Assembly: GCA_027704905.1 (NCBI GenBank) | Contig: CM051020.1 | Location: forward strand, 1,181,419 to 1,245,418 | Direction of reading: 5' to 3' | Length of the DNA: 64,000 nt | Origin: Muraenolepis orangiensis | Taxonomy: Eukaryota; Chordata; Actinopteri; Gadiformes; Muraenolepididae | Part shown: positions 52,585-64,000 of the stretch, in pieces | Layout: every line of letters starts with the position of its first letter | Numbering within the stretch: position 1 is the first letter of the stretch | Translations under genes and position numbers: made by a program | The notes under the pieces: model-generated | What the model was told of the DNA's origin: nothing | Seen by the model: only the letters and a program-made list of their open reading frames with translations | The model's database searches: none

Positions 52585-53089
52585 CATCCAAAAACACTGT
52601 CACACAGACACACAAAGATACACACAGTGGACAGTGGTCATTACAATCAGTTAGCCAAATACTGTCATTGAGGCTGTCTACATATCAACTTTATAAAAAC
52701 ATCATTGTGTGGCATGTTTTGGTGAAGATACAGGTTACTGGAGCCCAACACATAGCAGTGGACATGGCAGAAAGGGATGGTTCATGGTTGGACCAACAGA
52801 GCGCTCCTATCAGTTGTTTTGGATGGGCTGGTCTAAGACACACATATTGTATTAAGTGATAGACCTATATATTGTACAGGCCTATTGTTTATAATATATA
52901 CCTGTACAGACAGAACACATTGGTGCTATAATTCCTTCAAGTGCTTCTATCTGGCGAAAACGGGGTTTTGATGGTGGCTTAATTGTTACACACTATACTA
53001 CTATCTCTTACAGAACAAATAATGTTATAAAAAATTAAAAAAGATTTACTTCCGGTTAGTGCATTGTGCCGAATGGGCATATATGTATG

Positions 53090-53093
<4 letters not shown>

Positions 53094-53149
<56 letters not shown>

Positions 53150-53160
53150 TATATATATAA
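53094..53160. repeat. (AT)n microsatellite
   Basis: About thirty TA units, an expanded mirror of 30313-30343. Confidence 0.9.
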
Positions 53161-53344
53161 TATAAACCAAAGCATGGATAAGTAGTTTGACTGGTTTGAT
53201 TAGGGTTAGGCTTAGTTTCTATGCTTTAACGCGGAAAAAAAACAGTTTGAGTGAAAAAAGGTACATTAAGGTACATTAAGGTAAAGGTACATTAAGGTAC
53301 ATTAAGGTAAAGGAACATTAAGTTTTAAACACTTACATTTTGGG

Positions 53345-53885
53345 TCAGTTCAGAAACCTTTATCCTCAAAACATCTTTCTCAACGTAGTCTTTTCTACTT
53401 CTATTTCTTGATGCTTACGGAAAATCCAACTTACATCTGAATGAAAAACGCTGGTTTGAAAGAGTTTTATGTGTGGTGTGGAATAAATGAGGAAGTGAAA
53501 GATAGTCGTCAAAGGTTATAAACAAGAGGATATGGATTATGATGATGATAAACCATTGAGGGCTAATTATATTTGTTTAAACGTTCAGTTTCATTTGTGG
53601 TTTTATTTATGTAAAATTGTATTCACCTTAATTCACCTTAATTCCATAATTCCAAAAATGTAACTAACTACACACAACTAACTACACCTACAAGTAAAAG
53701 CAAATAGCAGACAGAAAATACAATAGTCATACACAATACACAATTCTACAAAATAATGAATTATAATAAATAATATCTACTCCAGAGTAGTAAGATATGA
53801 AAGACAGGTAAAGTCAGATAGGAAGAAACAAAAGATATAGAAACAAACGTGCAATAATATACGAATATGGATCAGCATCACAGTT
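53345..53885. repeat. Dispersed ~500-bp repeat, copy 4 of 5 (right arm)
   Basis: Mirror of 29573-30105. Confidence 0.7.
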
Positions 53886-53989
53886 CCTCTTAATAGAATA
53901 TGGGAACAACCGTTAGTTTAAAATGAGCTACATCATTTGTTACCGTGGTTGTGCTTATTTGGGAAAATATTATCATTTACATTTACATT

Positions 53990-54738
53990 TAGGACATTTG
54001 GCAGACGCTTTTATCCAAAGCGACTTACAAGGAGTACATTAGTTGAAGCAGACAATAGCATAACGCTGAGGTACGTGAACATAAAATAGAGCAGTTCACA
54101 AGCATTCATATTAACAAGATGAATAACACAATTTGGTACTGCCAGGTCACCTGCTTAAGTAGCTGTGATAAGAGCGTGTTATCAACATTAAGGATATACA
54201 CTTGCTAGAATATACAACATGCTAAGAGCTATTAATGTCAGGACTTAAGCAAGTTAGGGGTTCACAAAGGAGAAGGAGGGTTCATGGAGAGTCCAGGTGG
54301 ACTCTGAACAGGTGGGTCTTGAGTCTCTTGCGGAAGCTGGCGAGGGACTCTGCCGTCCTGACATGAGACGGGAGTTCATTCCACCTGTGGAGCCAGAGCC
54401 CTGAAGAGCTGGGTCTTGGACGAGCGATGCTTGGTTGTTTTCAGTGAAGGTCGAACAAGTCGCCTGGCAGAAGTTGAGCGGAGCGCTCTGGCTGGGATGT
54501 AGGGCTTGACCAACGTCTGGAGGTAGGTTGGGGCAGTTCCATTGACTGCCCTGAAGGTCAGCACCAGAGTCTTGAACTTGATGCGAGCATTTACCGGAAG
54601 CCAGTGGAGATCGTGGAAGAGAGGGGTCACGTGGGAGAATTTTGGTAGTTTGAATACCAGGCGTGCCGCTGCGTTCTGGATGCGTTGGAGGGGCTTGGTA
54701 GCAGATGATGCAGAAAATGTTTCAGTTCCGCAATTCAT
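53990..54738 (-). mobile_element. L2-like LINE, C-terminal ORF2 and tail, right copy
   Basis: Mirror of 28700-29446 with the same open C-terminal segment (120 codons) and the same long flanking direct repeats, so the LINE insertion predates the inverted duplication. Confidence 0.8.
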
Positions 54739-55116
54739 GTTACCGGGGTTCTGCTTATTTGGGAAAATATTATCATCCTTAAATAATTTTAAAGACTGCT
54801 ATTTATAATACTGTATAAAGTTGTAATCAATCAATCATTCCACCTACAAAGAAAGCAAATGGAGATGGCATTGATTCCTCCTTGGGGGGGGCAAGTGTAA
54901 CGGAATTATAGAAAGACGGTCAAATCAAACCCAAACAAATGAAGGAAATGAGGCAACAGAGCAAAAAGGTTCCCCTCCCCACTGTGTGAGAACCTTTCTC
55001 TCTCAACACGCTCAACACCAGGTTTGAATCAGAGTCTTAAAGACTGTAGGCTTAAACCTACATGCACACTTAAGGCTAAATGACTCTTTAAATAGTGCAA
55101 GTTCTGAAAAATGTAA

Positions 55117-55117
<1 letters not shown>

Positions 55118-55161
<44 letters not shown>

Positions 55162-55162
55162 A
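55118..55162. repeat. (GT)n microsatellite
   Basis: About twenty-two GT units; the left-arm mirror has about seventy. Confidence 0.95.
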
Positions 55163-55349
55163 CGTGTCCAGTATACACAATGTTGATTGAAATCCTTACG
55201 TGGACATAGGTAATACAGTTAAAGTTAGGACATAGAAAATACAGTAGGGTTATAACATACAGTAAGGAATAGGACATATGAAATACAGTTTAGGTTACGG
55301 ACATACAGTTAGGGTTATGACATGAGGGTAAGGGATAACTGATACACAC

Positions 55350-55590
55350 TGTAGGGTGTAGCAAGGTCCAACACAAAAAGTCACTTGATGATTGAAAAGC
55401 TTAAAGGCAAAGTAATGAATCACCAAAAACCTGACGGTGGCGAACTGGGCATAACACAACGAGACAATCTGGCAACGAGACAGTGATTGCCTGGACCTGT
55501 GATTGATGCCAGGAGACGTCACCAGGTGCAATCAATAATGACATCACCAATCACAGGGGGCGGGAGGAAGACTGACTATAGAAATAAGAA
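55350..55590. other. Right-arm-only sequence
   Basis: About 240 bases with no left-arm counterpart, where the left arm has the tandem dispersed-repeat and LINE VNTR region. No gene or terminal repeat is recognised. Confidence 0.5.
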
Positions 55591-55594
55591 ACAG

Positions 55595-56150
55595 TGTAGA
55601 CTTTTCTACTTCTTTTTAATTTTTTATTTCTTGATGCTTACAGAAAATCCAACTTACGTCTGAGTGAAAAACGCTGGTTTTAACAAGTTGTTTGTGTGGT
55701 GTGGAATAAATGAGGTAGTGAAAGATTATAAAAGGTCAACGTTTCTAAACAAGAGGATATGGATTATGATGATGGTAATGTCAGTTCTATACACAGGATT
55801 TAACAACCTCATCACCATTGAGGGTTAATTATATTAGTTTGAACGTTCAGTTTCATTTGTGGTTTTATTTATGTAAAATTGTATTCACCTTAATTCACCT
55901 TAATTCCATAATTCCAAAAATGTAACTAACTACACACAACTAACTACACCTACAAGTAAAAGCAAATAGCAGACAGAAAATACAATAGTCATACACAATA
56001 CACAATTCTACAAAATAATGAATAAATAATAAATAATATCTACTCCAGAGTAGTAAGATATGAAAGACAGGTAAAGTCAGATAGGAAGAAACAAAAGATA
56101 TAGAAACAAACGTGCAATAATATACGAATATGGTGTCACGGTTACGGTGG
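55595..56150. repeat. Dispersed ~500-bp repeat, copy 5 of 5 (right arm)
   Basis: Mirror of 24640-25190. The following 56151-57330 is the anonymous mirror of 23620-24640 with a 140-base right-only insert at about 56640-56780. Confidence 0.7.
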
Positions 56151-57456
56151 GTGACTATGACATAATTATGGGGTTCCATTTGTGGCAAAAACACATGTCG
56201 ATACTCTTGTCGTTACTCTTGTCGTTACTCTGTTGTTGGTCGTGTTTTTACTCCTGTCGTCCTCATGCCCCTAGCGGTCGGTGGAGGCATTGCAAGTGGG
56301 CCGCCAAATAATTTGCAAAACATTTGATGTGTTCTGAATGAAATCGTTATTAATTAAAATCAGTCAATGGAGTCTCAAGGGGTATGAAGTGAGCAAATGT
56401 GTTCAAGATATTGACCCTCTTGTTATGCACAGTCAATTTGGACCGTTTCAGACACCAATTTATGGTTTAAAATGAATATTTTGCCCAAATTGATGACAAA
56501 TGATGTCACGTCTTCACAGCTACAGGGGGCTAGAATCACGCTTTTATATACAATGTGAATTCATTCGGTGCATGATTATTCATCTGCAGATTAATTATTA
56601 TACTGAGATAATCCCCCTATAGATTCAATCTGAGCACATAAGGGCTGAAACTATAATTATTCCCAATATCTATTAATCTGATTTGTTGTGGCAATTCAAT
56701 AATTACTGACTATTCACAGAGCACTGATATTCTGCAGTTAGTGTTTAAAGTGCATTGGGATGGTCACAAGTGAGCCGCCACTCGCTAATTCTTGGTCAAA
56801 TCAGCCGCTCCTCAATTTAGAATGCGCGCGTATTCTCACCTTTACGGTAAATCCATGCAAACGGACCGGTTTCTTATTCTACATCCACGGAGCTGATCAG
56901 GGGGTTTGCGACTTGCAGCCCCTCACTTTGTAGTTTATCATGTCTGTTTGTTACTGATGACCAGCTCCTTTTCTAATTCAAATAAAAAGTACTCTGAGAA
57001 CTTTATTTAGCCTCCGTATTGTTTATGGTTGAATGTGGGCGGCGAACATTTTTAGATTCTTAAGTGGGCCCTGACGTGGAAAAGGTTGGGAACCGCTGCA
57101 TTTAACAACCCCCCCAAAGAAGTAGAGTATCCCACTTCCAAACCATATTGTTAAAGTCATTTTCAAAGCATATGGCCTATTGTCCATGGTAAAAGATTGT
57201 TTGTCTTGAGTCCAGTTTTAAAGTCAGGACACCATAGCTGCAGCGGTGGTAATAGGCCTACCCTAGACAGTCCTCATCTTATGTCGGCCCGAGAGACTAC
57301 ACATGATAGGTGAAGAGTGACAGAGGGGGAACACAAATGAAGAATAGGATGGATGAAGCACAGGCCTTAAGACAGGAGGGGGTAATTCGGTCTGGGCCAG
57401 GTGCTTTCCTGTTGTTTTGTCTCTGGAAGAGCTAGCTCACATCCTCTTTACCTATG

Positions 57457-57540
<84 letters not shown>

Positions 57541-57548
57541 GCGCGTGC

Positions 57549-57586
<38 letters not shown>

Positions 57587-57587
57587 G
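57457..57587. repeat. (GT)n microsatellite
   Basis: About sixty GT units with GC-containing interruptions near 57535-57550. Confidence 0.95.
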
Positions 57588-57744
57588 GGGGGGGGGCAGC
57601 AGCAGTGGGGTTGCCAGAGGTGTGATGGGGGCTGTAAATAATGATTTGATCAGTAAGTCATGGTACCTTCTTCTCTCAGGTCAAGAGCTTTCCAAACTGT
57701 TGATCTTGCTGTGATTTCAATGTAAACCGCATTTCTTATTCCTT

Positions 57745-58864
57745 TTGTCAAGGGTTCAAAGTTCTCGAGTGATGGATACTTTGAGAGTTGTCCATCCTGT
57801 CCTTTGTCGTGGGATTGGAATAAGCACTATCCCAAGAAGGAGCTACTCAGTCCCAGGTCCCATGGCTCTATGGCACATTGATGGAAATCACAAGTTAATT
57901 CGGTCAGAGGCTTTGCAAAATATATTCCATATATCATAACTAGTTTATATATGTGTCTGTGTGTATATTATAAGTAGTTCATTTGGAATAATACAGACAT
58001 TTAACCGTTTCATTGAACTGTTTTTTTTTAGTGGAGAATTGTTCATTCATGAGGAATTGATGGATACAGCAGAAACATGATGTTCCTCACTGCAAGTGAC
58101 AACAATAGAGCCTCCAGTGTTCTCACAGCCTTTCTCTGAGCTGTGATTCCAATAAGGGTCCGTAGTGGTGAAGGTGGGGAGAAGGTCGATGTGGCCCGCT
58201 TCATGATCCAGCATCCCCAACCAGGATCAGGTATGAAGGCAATTTTTAGTCATTTTGAGTTCTGTAGTCAGTGATGCACATTGTTCCAGGACACATGCAT
58301 ACGCTAAATGTTGTCTTATTTCTAAATAACATAATGTGTATTTCTTTTGTCATTTCTTTTTTTTCTATCTCAGAAAGTTTCATAACAGGACGCAGCGTCC
58401 ATAATCAGAGGATTGAAAGGCTATGGAGAGATGTTTGGTGCTGTGACCGTGAACTACCATACAGCATTCCAGCATCTTTCTGATACTACTGCTTTTAACC
58501 CTGACAATGAGCTTGACCTGATTTGTCTGCATTATGTGATGCTGCCCCCAATTAACAGACATTTGCAGCTTTGGGAACAAGCATGGGATCGCCACTCCCT
58601 TTCAACAGAGCAAGGAAGGTCACCCAACCAACTTTGGATTGCGGGGCAATTAATGGGCAACAATCCAATCTCTGACCCCATGAATGAGCAGGTATGCGTA
58701 AGAATTGTCTTCACTTTCAAGAACAAATGTAATCATGTCATTATCTTACTATATGTCTATATGTCATATAGGCTGATCTGAAAGACTATGGCATTGACTG
58801 GGAGGAACCAACACCAGTGGATCCAGGAGGGATAGTGTTTGGGGCCAGAGCAAAAGTTATTTAG
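57745..58864 (+). pseudogene. Integrase-core-domain gene, pseudogene, right copy
   Basis: Four exon-like pieces match the fish family of integrase-core (DDE/RNase H-like) proteins, possibly Ginger-transposon related. (i) about 57753-57903, RRSYSVPGPMALWHIDGNHK with the first catalytic Asp; (ii) 58032-58230, GIDGYSRNMMFLTASDNNRA then VRSGEGGEKVDVARFMIQHP; (iii) 58374-58691, GRSVHNQRIERLWRDV, then a one-base frame break and VNYHTAFQHL to DPMNEQ; (iv) 58772-58864, a tail ending in TAG. Splice signals flank ii, iii and iv. Defects: two TGA codons in exon ii, the frame break in exon iii, no GT donor at the expected end of exon i, and Gly where the second catalytic Asp is usual (VRSDxGGE). The Glu region is retained. 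Confidence 0.8.
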
Positions 58865-59012
58865 GCAGTATAGTTCAGGAGGTAGAGCGGTCGCCTCACA
58901 ACCGAACGGTTGCTGGTTCGATCCCCGGCTACTCCTAACCTCCTAAACTGTCGAGGTGTCCATGAGCAAGACACCCTAACCCTAACTGCTCCTGACGTGT
59001 TGGCTGTGACGC
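58863..59012 (+). mobile_element. tRNA-derived SINE, right arm only
   Basis: A tRNA-like head with polymerase III A box TAGTTCAGGAG (58871-58881) and B box GGTTCGATCCC (58915-58925), followed by the common fish SINE body GTGTCCATGAGCAAGACACC. It starts at the end of the integrase-like last exon. It is not a functional tRNA gene because the cloverleaf 3' half and the acceptor pairing are missing. No counterpart is found in the left arm. Confidence 0.75.
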
Positions 59013-59056
59013 TCCTCATGTCCAGGACACCTCAGTGCATCGCTCCCCAAAGACGC
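59010..59056. repeat. Single unit of the 44-bp minisatellite
   Basis: Mirror position of the eight-unit array 13010-13352; only one unit is present here. Confidence 0.75.
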
Positions 59057-59469
59057 TCGGTTGTACGTCTAACTTTTTGCTGAAATCATGCACATTGCGT
59101 TCGTGTTACTGATAAACTCTATTTCATAAAACACTCCAGCACACTTTTATTTCCTGGGTTCAAGTGAAGACCTATTTGAATTGTCACTTTATCCCCAGCT
59201 CAATTGTCTGTTCCCGAGAGATGTCACTGTTCACTGAAATCCTATTTCACTATGGTCTTGAAATCTTTGTTATGCTGAAATCTTTGTTAGTGGCTACTGG
59301 TGGTTTTGAGTTTACCAGAAAAAAAAAAACGTTTAATGCAATGTCATAGTGTCGAATTAGTCAGCTGACTAATATTTGCACAATGAAATGTGACAAATCT
59401 CTAGTTAGGTAACTGTCAATGTACCCTTTGAATGGGTCAACTTATCTATCGTCGCAACATTTGCCCCTC

Positions 59470-59721
59470 CTGAGAGATGTGGCAGGAGCCGTCACTGTAC
59501 CTTTCCGCTGCTATGCCCATGACACTCTACCTCTGCTCTAAGACCATCTCATCCACCGCCCACTCCTCCCTAGCCACCTGTCTGACTGATATCAAATCAC
59601 GGATGCAACAGAACTATCTCCAACTCAACTGCAATAAATCTTCGGCCCAAAATAAATCTTCGGCCCAAACTCCCTCACCTGTTTCCCCCCGTCCTCCCTC
59701 ACTATTTACGGCTCCATCGTC
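59470..59721 (+). mobile_element. L2-like LINE fragment at the arm end
   Basis: Mirror of 11782-12010, encoding MPMTLYLCSKTISSTAHSSL. Homology between arms stops inside this LINE at CCATCGT (59714-59720), so the outer breakpoint of the inverted duplication lies within LINE sequence. Confidence 0.75.
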
Positions 59722-59732
59722 CCCGGCGGGAG

Positions 59733-59852
59733 GACGTCGCGCTGTCCCCAAGTGAGGACGTCGCGCTGCCCCCGCCTGCCGACGTCGCGGTGTTCCCGCT
59801 GGACGGCGTCGCGCTGTCCCCAAGTGACGACGTCGCGCTGTTCCCGCTGTAC
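59733..59852. repeat. GC-rich tandem repeat (GACGTCGCGCTGT modules)
   Basis: Five GACGTCGCG/GGCGTCGCG modules separated by TCCCCAAGTGA or TTCCCGCTG spacers, immediately outside the right arm. Confidence 0.75.
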
Positions 59853-61414
59853 GACAGGGGAATAATTAAATAATAAGAATAATTAAATAATAACGTATGG
59901 GTTCGCAGGGATCGAGGGAGGATGGCAAGGCAGAGGTTGTATCAAGTGTTAAACTGCATTTACATTAGAAGGCATTTTGGGGAGGAGGTTTTACGCTCTG
60001 TAAAAATACAACTTCAACTTTAGGGTCAATAACCTGACCCTAACCCTGACTCCAACCACTACTAACCCTAAAAAAGAGCAATGTTGATATCAATCATGTT
60101 AATGAGGTTAATATGTTCAGTACAAGTACAAGTACAAGTAGAATACATTCGTATTGCACATGATCTGATCATACAACCAATGAGTATAATAAAATAACAG
60201 CTATATAAAATGATAATGTTACTTGCATTGGAGGCAATGCTGTGTTGCTGTTGACAAAGTGATTAAACCTTAAATAGTTCAAATTGACCGGAACCTTTTA
60301 TGAAACTTAAATTAAAAACCTACTAACCCTATATGATTGCTTTGAATAGGACAGCACCAATCAGAATGTTAAGTAAGACCGTTTATTTCTAAAATATGTA
60401 AACAAAGGTGTGACGGAGCCTTATGGTACATTTATGAGGCTTCTAATACACCAAAAGGATTTGGCTTTGGTCTTAATCGCCTGCTTAGGTTTTACAAGAA
60501 GAAATAGAGTGGTACTTTATCACAGTGGTATATTACAGTGTGACATTTGATTTAGAAAAAAGAAAAGAAAAGTGGAGGCCAGTATTCGATAAACCTATAC
60601 AATTATTTCACTGAGAACACCCTTTAACTAATCTGGATTCATGTTATCAGGTTCTATAAGAACTGTTTTAATAATGTTATGATAAAACTTTAAGGTTTGC
60701 TATTTTAAGATAACATTTTCACACGATTGGGAAAAGTTTTTTTATAATTTCATTTCTGGATGCTTGGTCAGTGCGTGCTAGCAGACATTTAGGAGGAAAT
60801 CACTTAAGGTGCTCGTCTAACTGGGACAGGGTGAACCAAGCGGTCCCTGCTTGTCAGTTGTCAAGTGAGGATTCCCTTCCCCGTCCTTTCCTCCCCTTGT
60901 GGTGATCTCTAGCTTCTCCTTAGTGTCTGGTGAGAGACAGGCTGACTGGTTTCTTTAAGATAAAGCTCCTCTTGTGTTTCTTCGAGGGATAACTCACACA
61001 CCTTGAGCACATGTTTTGTTTGTTTTGTATTATTTTTGGTTGTTTTGTTTTTGTCATTCCTAGATTTGACATCTCAGCAGAAAAACTGAGTTCAGACGGT
61101 CAAGCGGTAGCCATTGTGTCAGTTACATAGACAATTCTATCATCACAAACTTGAAGGTAGTATCGACTCAACACATGTTGTAATGATGTCCCATTCATGG
61201 TTTATACGGGTGGACAAAAAGGAGGGGGTGTGAATGGCCCTAGACAGGGGGCTTTGCCTCCCAGCACGGTAGTTTCCATATTATGATAAGTTGACACATG
61301 GGAAGGACCATGTGTCAAGAGGAGGGAGGGAGACTGCCCTACACCAATATATTCAAAGGGCATCTCAAATTACTCACATTTTTTGGGTAATAATGATTAC
61401 CATAAAGAAGGTCA
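59853..61414. other. Anonymous single-copy-looking sequence
   Basis: No ORF, RNA gene or terminal repeat that I can support. It contains a short CAAGTA array near 60119-60140 and AT-rich stretches. Confidence 0.5.
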
Positions 61415-61945
61415 TGTCACGGTTACGGTGGTTGACAGGGGGCGTGGCCAGGCCGCGTGCGCTAGATGCGCACACACACGCACCTGCCAACCATTACTGT
61501 GGCTAATTGCCAATGATCTCACTGGGGGGGCTATTCATACCACGGCGTCTGTTAGAGACGTCGCTCGTTCGTACTGTGTGTAACCTGTACGCTACCAGTC
61601 CCCAGGTGACATTCATCCCTGGTTCTGATCACCCTGCTACGGACTATCAGAGAGACAGCCCGCTCGTCTGCTGTTCCAGCCCCTCGTCGTTCCCGGAGAT
61701 CCATTCGTCTACTACCTGTCGGCTCGACGCACCTCGACTTCCCGGTAACCCGACCCATCGCCTGTCCCCAATGATCCATTCGTCCACTACCTGTCGGTAC
61801 GACGCACCTCGACCTCCCGGTTCCAGATCCCTCATTTGTCCTGGAGATTACATACGATTGTGTTCTGTGCCGAATAAAACCCCTGTTCTCCCCTTTCTGG
61901 TCTCTGTCTGCGTTCTGGGTCCAACCTAATCACGCACTTATGACA
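61415..61945 (+). mobile_element. 5' LTR of a Ty3/gypsy element
   Basis: TGTCACGG at the start and TTATGACA at the end (TG...CA). AATAAA occurs at about 61873 and a GTTCTGGGTCC segment precedes the end. A gag start codon follows 17 bases after the LTR. The 3' LTR is beyond the window. A related LTR start (TGTCACGGTTACGGTG) lies on the minus strand near 24650 and on plus near 56134. Confidence 0.8.
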
Positions 61946-61961
61946 GAACGAACGAGCCATA

Positions 61962-64000
61962 ATGGACCCCGGCGACGGAGATCGGTGGAAGCGCGAAATC
62001 CACCTTTACGCAGCGCAGTGGGAGAATCTTCTTGCGGAAGCCCATGCGTCAATTACCCGGCTGGTGGACCTCACGGAGTCCCAGGGCGCACGCATAGCGC
62101 ACCTCGAGGCGGTGATTTCACAAACTCCGGCTTTCGCTGGTCCCGCGGAGCCACACATCCCGCCCCCGCCGAGGTACTCTGGGGATCCGGACACCTGCCG
62201 GAGCTTCTTGGGCCAGTGCAGGAATATCTTTGACGCACAGCCGTCCCGCTTTACGAGGGAAGCGGGGAGAATTGCTTACATAGTGAGCCTGCTGGAGGGA
62301 GGTCCCCTCGCTATGTATGATGCGCTCCGTGCGCAAGGATCTCCTCTCATGTGGCCTTTGTGGCTCTTGAAATGGAGCTGATGAGGGTGTACGACCACCC
62401 CATACGGGGCGCCCAGGCTGGACAACTCCTGCTGCGGCTTAAGCAGGGAACGCTCAGCCTTCGGGACTACATCGCCCGGTTTCGCCGGTTGGCGGTGGAG
62501 TCCGGTTGGAACGAGGAATCGCTCCTGTCCGCGCTCCAGAACGGACTCAACCGGGAGTTGGGCAAGGAGGTGGCGTTGCGGGGCGAGAAGGGCACTGTGG
62601 ATGAGGCCAACCAGAGGGCCATTCAGGTGTCAGACCTAGCGATGCAGTGGGGGGACGCTCCGGGTCCTTCCAGAAGCTTCTCCCGCCCAGTGGAGGAAAG
62701 GAGATATTCTCGGTCCACTGCTTCCTTCGCGGAGTAGCCGATGCAGCTGGATCGGGTGGTCCTTTCCCAGCAGGAACGGAAGCGGAGGCTGGACACCAGA
62801 GCTTGTCTCTACTGCGGAGGATTGGGACACTCCCTTCGCGACTGTCATCGTCGGCCAAAAGATCAGGCCCCTCAGTGACGGCGGGGTCCCTGAGGTGCCA
62901 GAATGCGACCCGCTCTCCAGCTGCATTGGCAGGCTCCCATTTTTACGCACATCTCCTTTGGGCGAAGGAGAGGCTTCAGGTGAAGGTGTTGGTGGACTCC
63001 GGAGCTGATGCCAGTTTCATTGATGCCGCTCTGGTCGTATGGGCCGGTATTCCCACCGAGCGGATACAGCTACCATTGGAGGTGAACTCGCTGGATGGCA
63101 AGCCGTTGGCCCGGATCACCCAACGGTCGGTTCCTCTCACTCTGGTTCTGTCAGGGAATCACCGGGAGACCATCCAGTTACACGTCATCTCCTCCCCCCA
63201 CACCCCTGTGGTATTGGGTAGACCGTGGTTGGCTATCCACAATCCACACATCGATTGGGTGGCGGGTTCCGTGATAAGTTGGAGCATGTTCTGCCATTCG
63301 AACTGTCTCCGGTGCGCTCTAGCTCCACGCAACCCACCCACCCGCCCGGTCCCGAGCCCTCCCGATCTCTCATCTGTCCCCATGTTTACCACGACCTCGG
63401 GGAGGTGTTCTCTAAACAACGGGCCATCTCCTTACCTCCTCACAGACCATATGACTGCGCCATCGATCTCCTCCCCGGCGCGTCTTTGCCGGTTAGGCGA
63501 CTCTACAATCTGTCCCGGCCCGAGAGACAGACCATGGAGACCTACATTCACGACTCACTGGCAGCGGGCCTGATCAGACCCTCGTCGTCGCCTGTGGGTT
63601 CTGGGTTTTTCTTTGTCACGAAGAAGGATAACTCGTTGAGGCCGTGTATCGATTTCCGGGGTCTAAACGATATCACCGTGAAGAACAAGTACCCCTTGCC
63701 ACTCATCGACCCAGCCTTCGAGCCGCTCCGTCATGCGGCGGTGTTCTCCAAATTAGACCTCCGCAATGCCTACCATCTCGTCCGGATCCGGGAGGGGGAC
63801 GAGTGGAAGACGGCGTTCAACACTGCATTGGGTCACTTCGAGTACCGGGTCATGCCCTTCGGTCTCACCAACGCCCCGGCAGTTTTCCAAGCTCTGGTGA
63901 ACGACGTCCTCCGAGACATGCTGAATCTGTTCGTGTTTGTCTACCTGGATGATATTTTGATATTTTCAGGTAGTCAGAAGGAGCACGTTCAGCACGTTCG
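61962..64000 (+). pseudogene. Ty3/gypsy gag-pol, decayed, cut by window end
   Basis: From an ATG at 61962 the plus strand encodes a gypsy-type Gag (RYSGDPDTCRSFLGQCRNIF, later LLRLKQGTLSLRDYIARFRR), with a frame change near 62350 and a TAG at 62735-62737. A CCHC zinc knuckle follows (CLYCGGLGHSLRDC, about 62803-62845). Then come an aspartic protease (VDSGADASF, about 62990; VVLGRPWLAIHNPHIDW) in another frame, and, after a further frame change near 63378, the reverse transcriptase with CIDFRGLNDITVKNKYPLP and the YLDD catalytic box at 63942-63953. RNase H and integrase are outside the window. At least three frame breaks or stops make this copy non-functional as it stands, though sequence errors cannot be excluded. 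Confidence 0.85.

Noticed and set aside
52979..53170. Tyr-Ile repeat ORF
   Set aside because: Translation of an AT microsatellite.
58863..58930. Functional tRNA gene
   Set aside because: A and B boxes are present, but the acceptor arm cannot be completed and a SINE body follows.

Overview
This is a teleost nuclear genome window, dominated by transposable elements and tandem repeats. The evidence is a spliced Toll-like receptor gene, fish-type hAT, L2-like LINE and Ty3/gypsy elements, a tRNA-derived SINE, and many very long (CA)n tracts. That density of dinucleotide repeats together with TLR duplication recalls codfishes (Gadiformes), but this is only an inference. No bacterial or viral gene organisation is present. 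The only gene that looks intact is a TLR of the fish TLR22/TLR23/TLR13-like (TLR11 family) type, with three coding exons between 30919 and 36125.

Layout. (1) 1-4446: a hAT-like element splits the last exon of another TLR copy whose body lies upstream of the window. The TLR downstream block follows (57-bp minisatellite, CA tract, last exon of a STEAP-family metalloreductase pseudogene on the minus strand). (2) 4447-11780: LINE debris and a 4.3-kb hAT with a decayed KIAA1586-like transposase. (3) 11782-43290: left arm of a large inverted duplication. It carries an integrase-core-domain pseudogene, a 6.2-kb hAT with further elements nested in it, LINE fragments, the intact TLR gene, and a second copy of the downstream block with a multi-exon STEAP pseudogene. 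(4) 43291-45321: centre of the palindrome, with a hAT MITE inside a STEAP exon and a 1000-base run of N. (5) 45322-59721: right arm, the reverse complement of the left. The TLR gene is missing here and an 893-bp LINE fragment sits in its place. (6) 59722-61414: mostly anonymous sequence. (7) 61415-64000: 5' LTR, gag, protease and part of the reverse transcriptase of a decayed Ty3/gypsy element, cut by the window end.

History as read from the sequence. A TLR plus convergent STEAP block was copied in tandem (block A at 886-4446, block B from 36049) and then as an inverted duplication (B and C). Later insertions made the arms unequal. A solo LTR and the nested hAT complex are present only on the left, and the right arm preserves their empty sites. 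A SINE is present only on the right. The TLR was deleted from the right arm at a LINE junction. STEAP carries a shared frameshift and lacks one internal exon in both fuller copies, so it was probably dead before the inversion. Because the palindrome is centred on an assembly gap, a mis-joined second haplotype remains a serious alternative to a true genomic palindrome.
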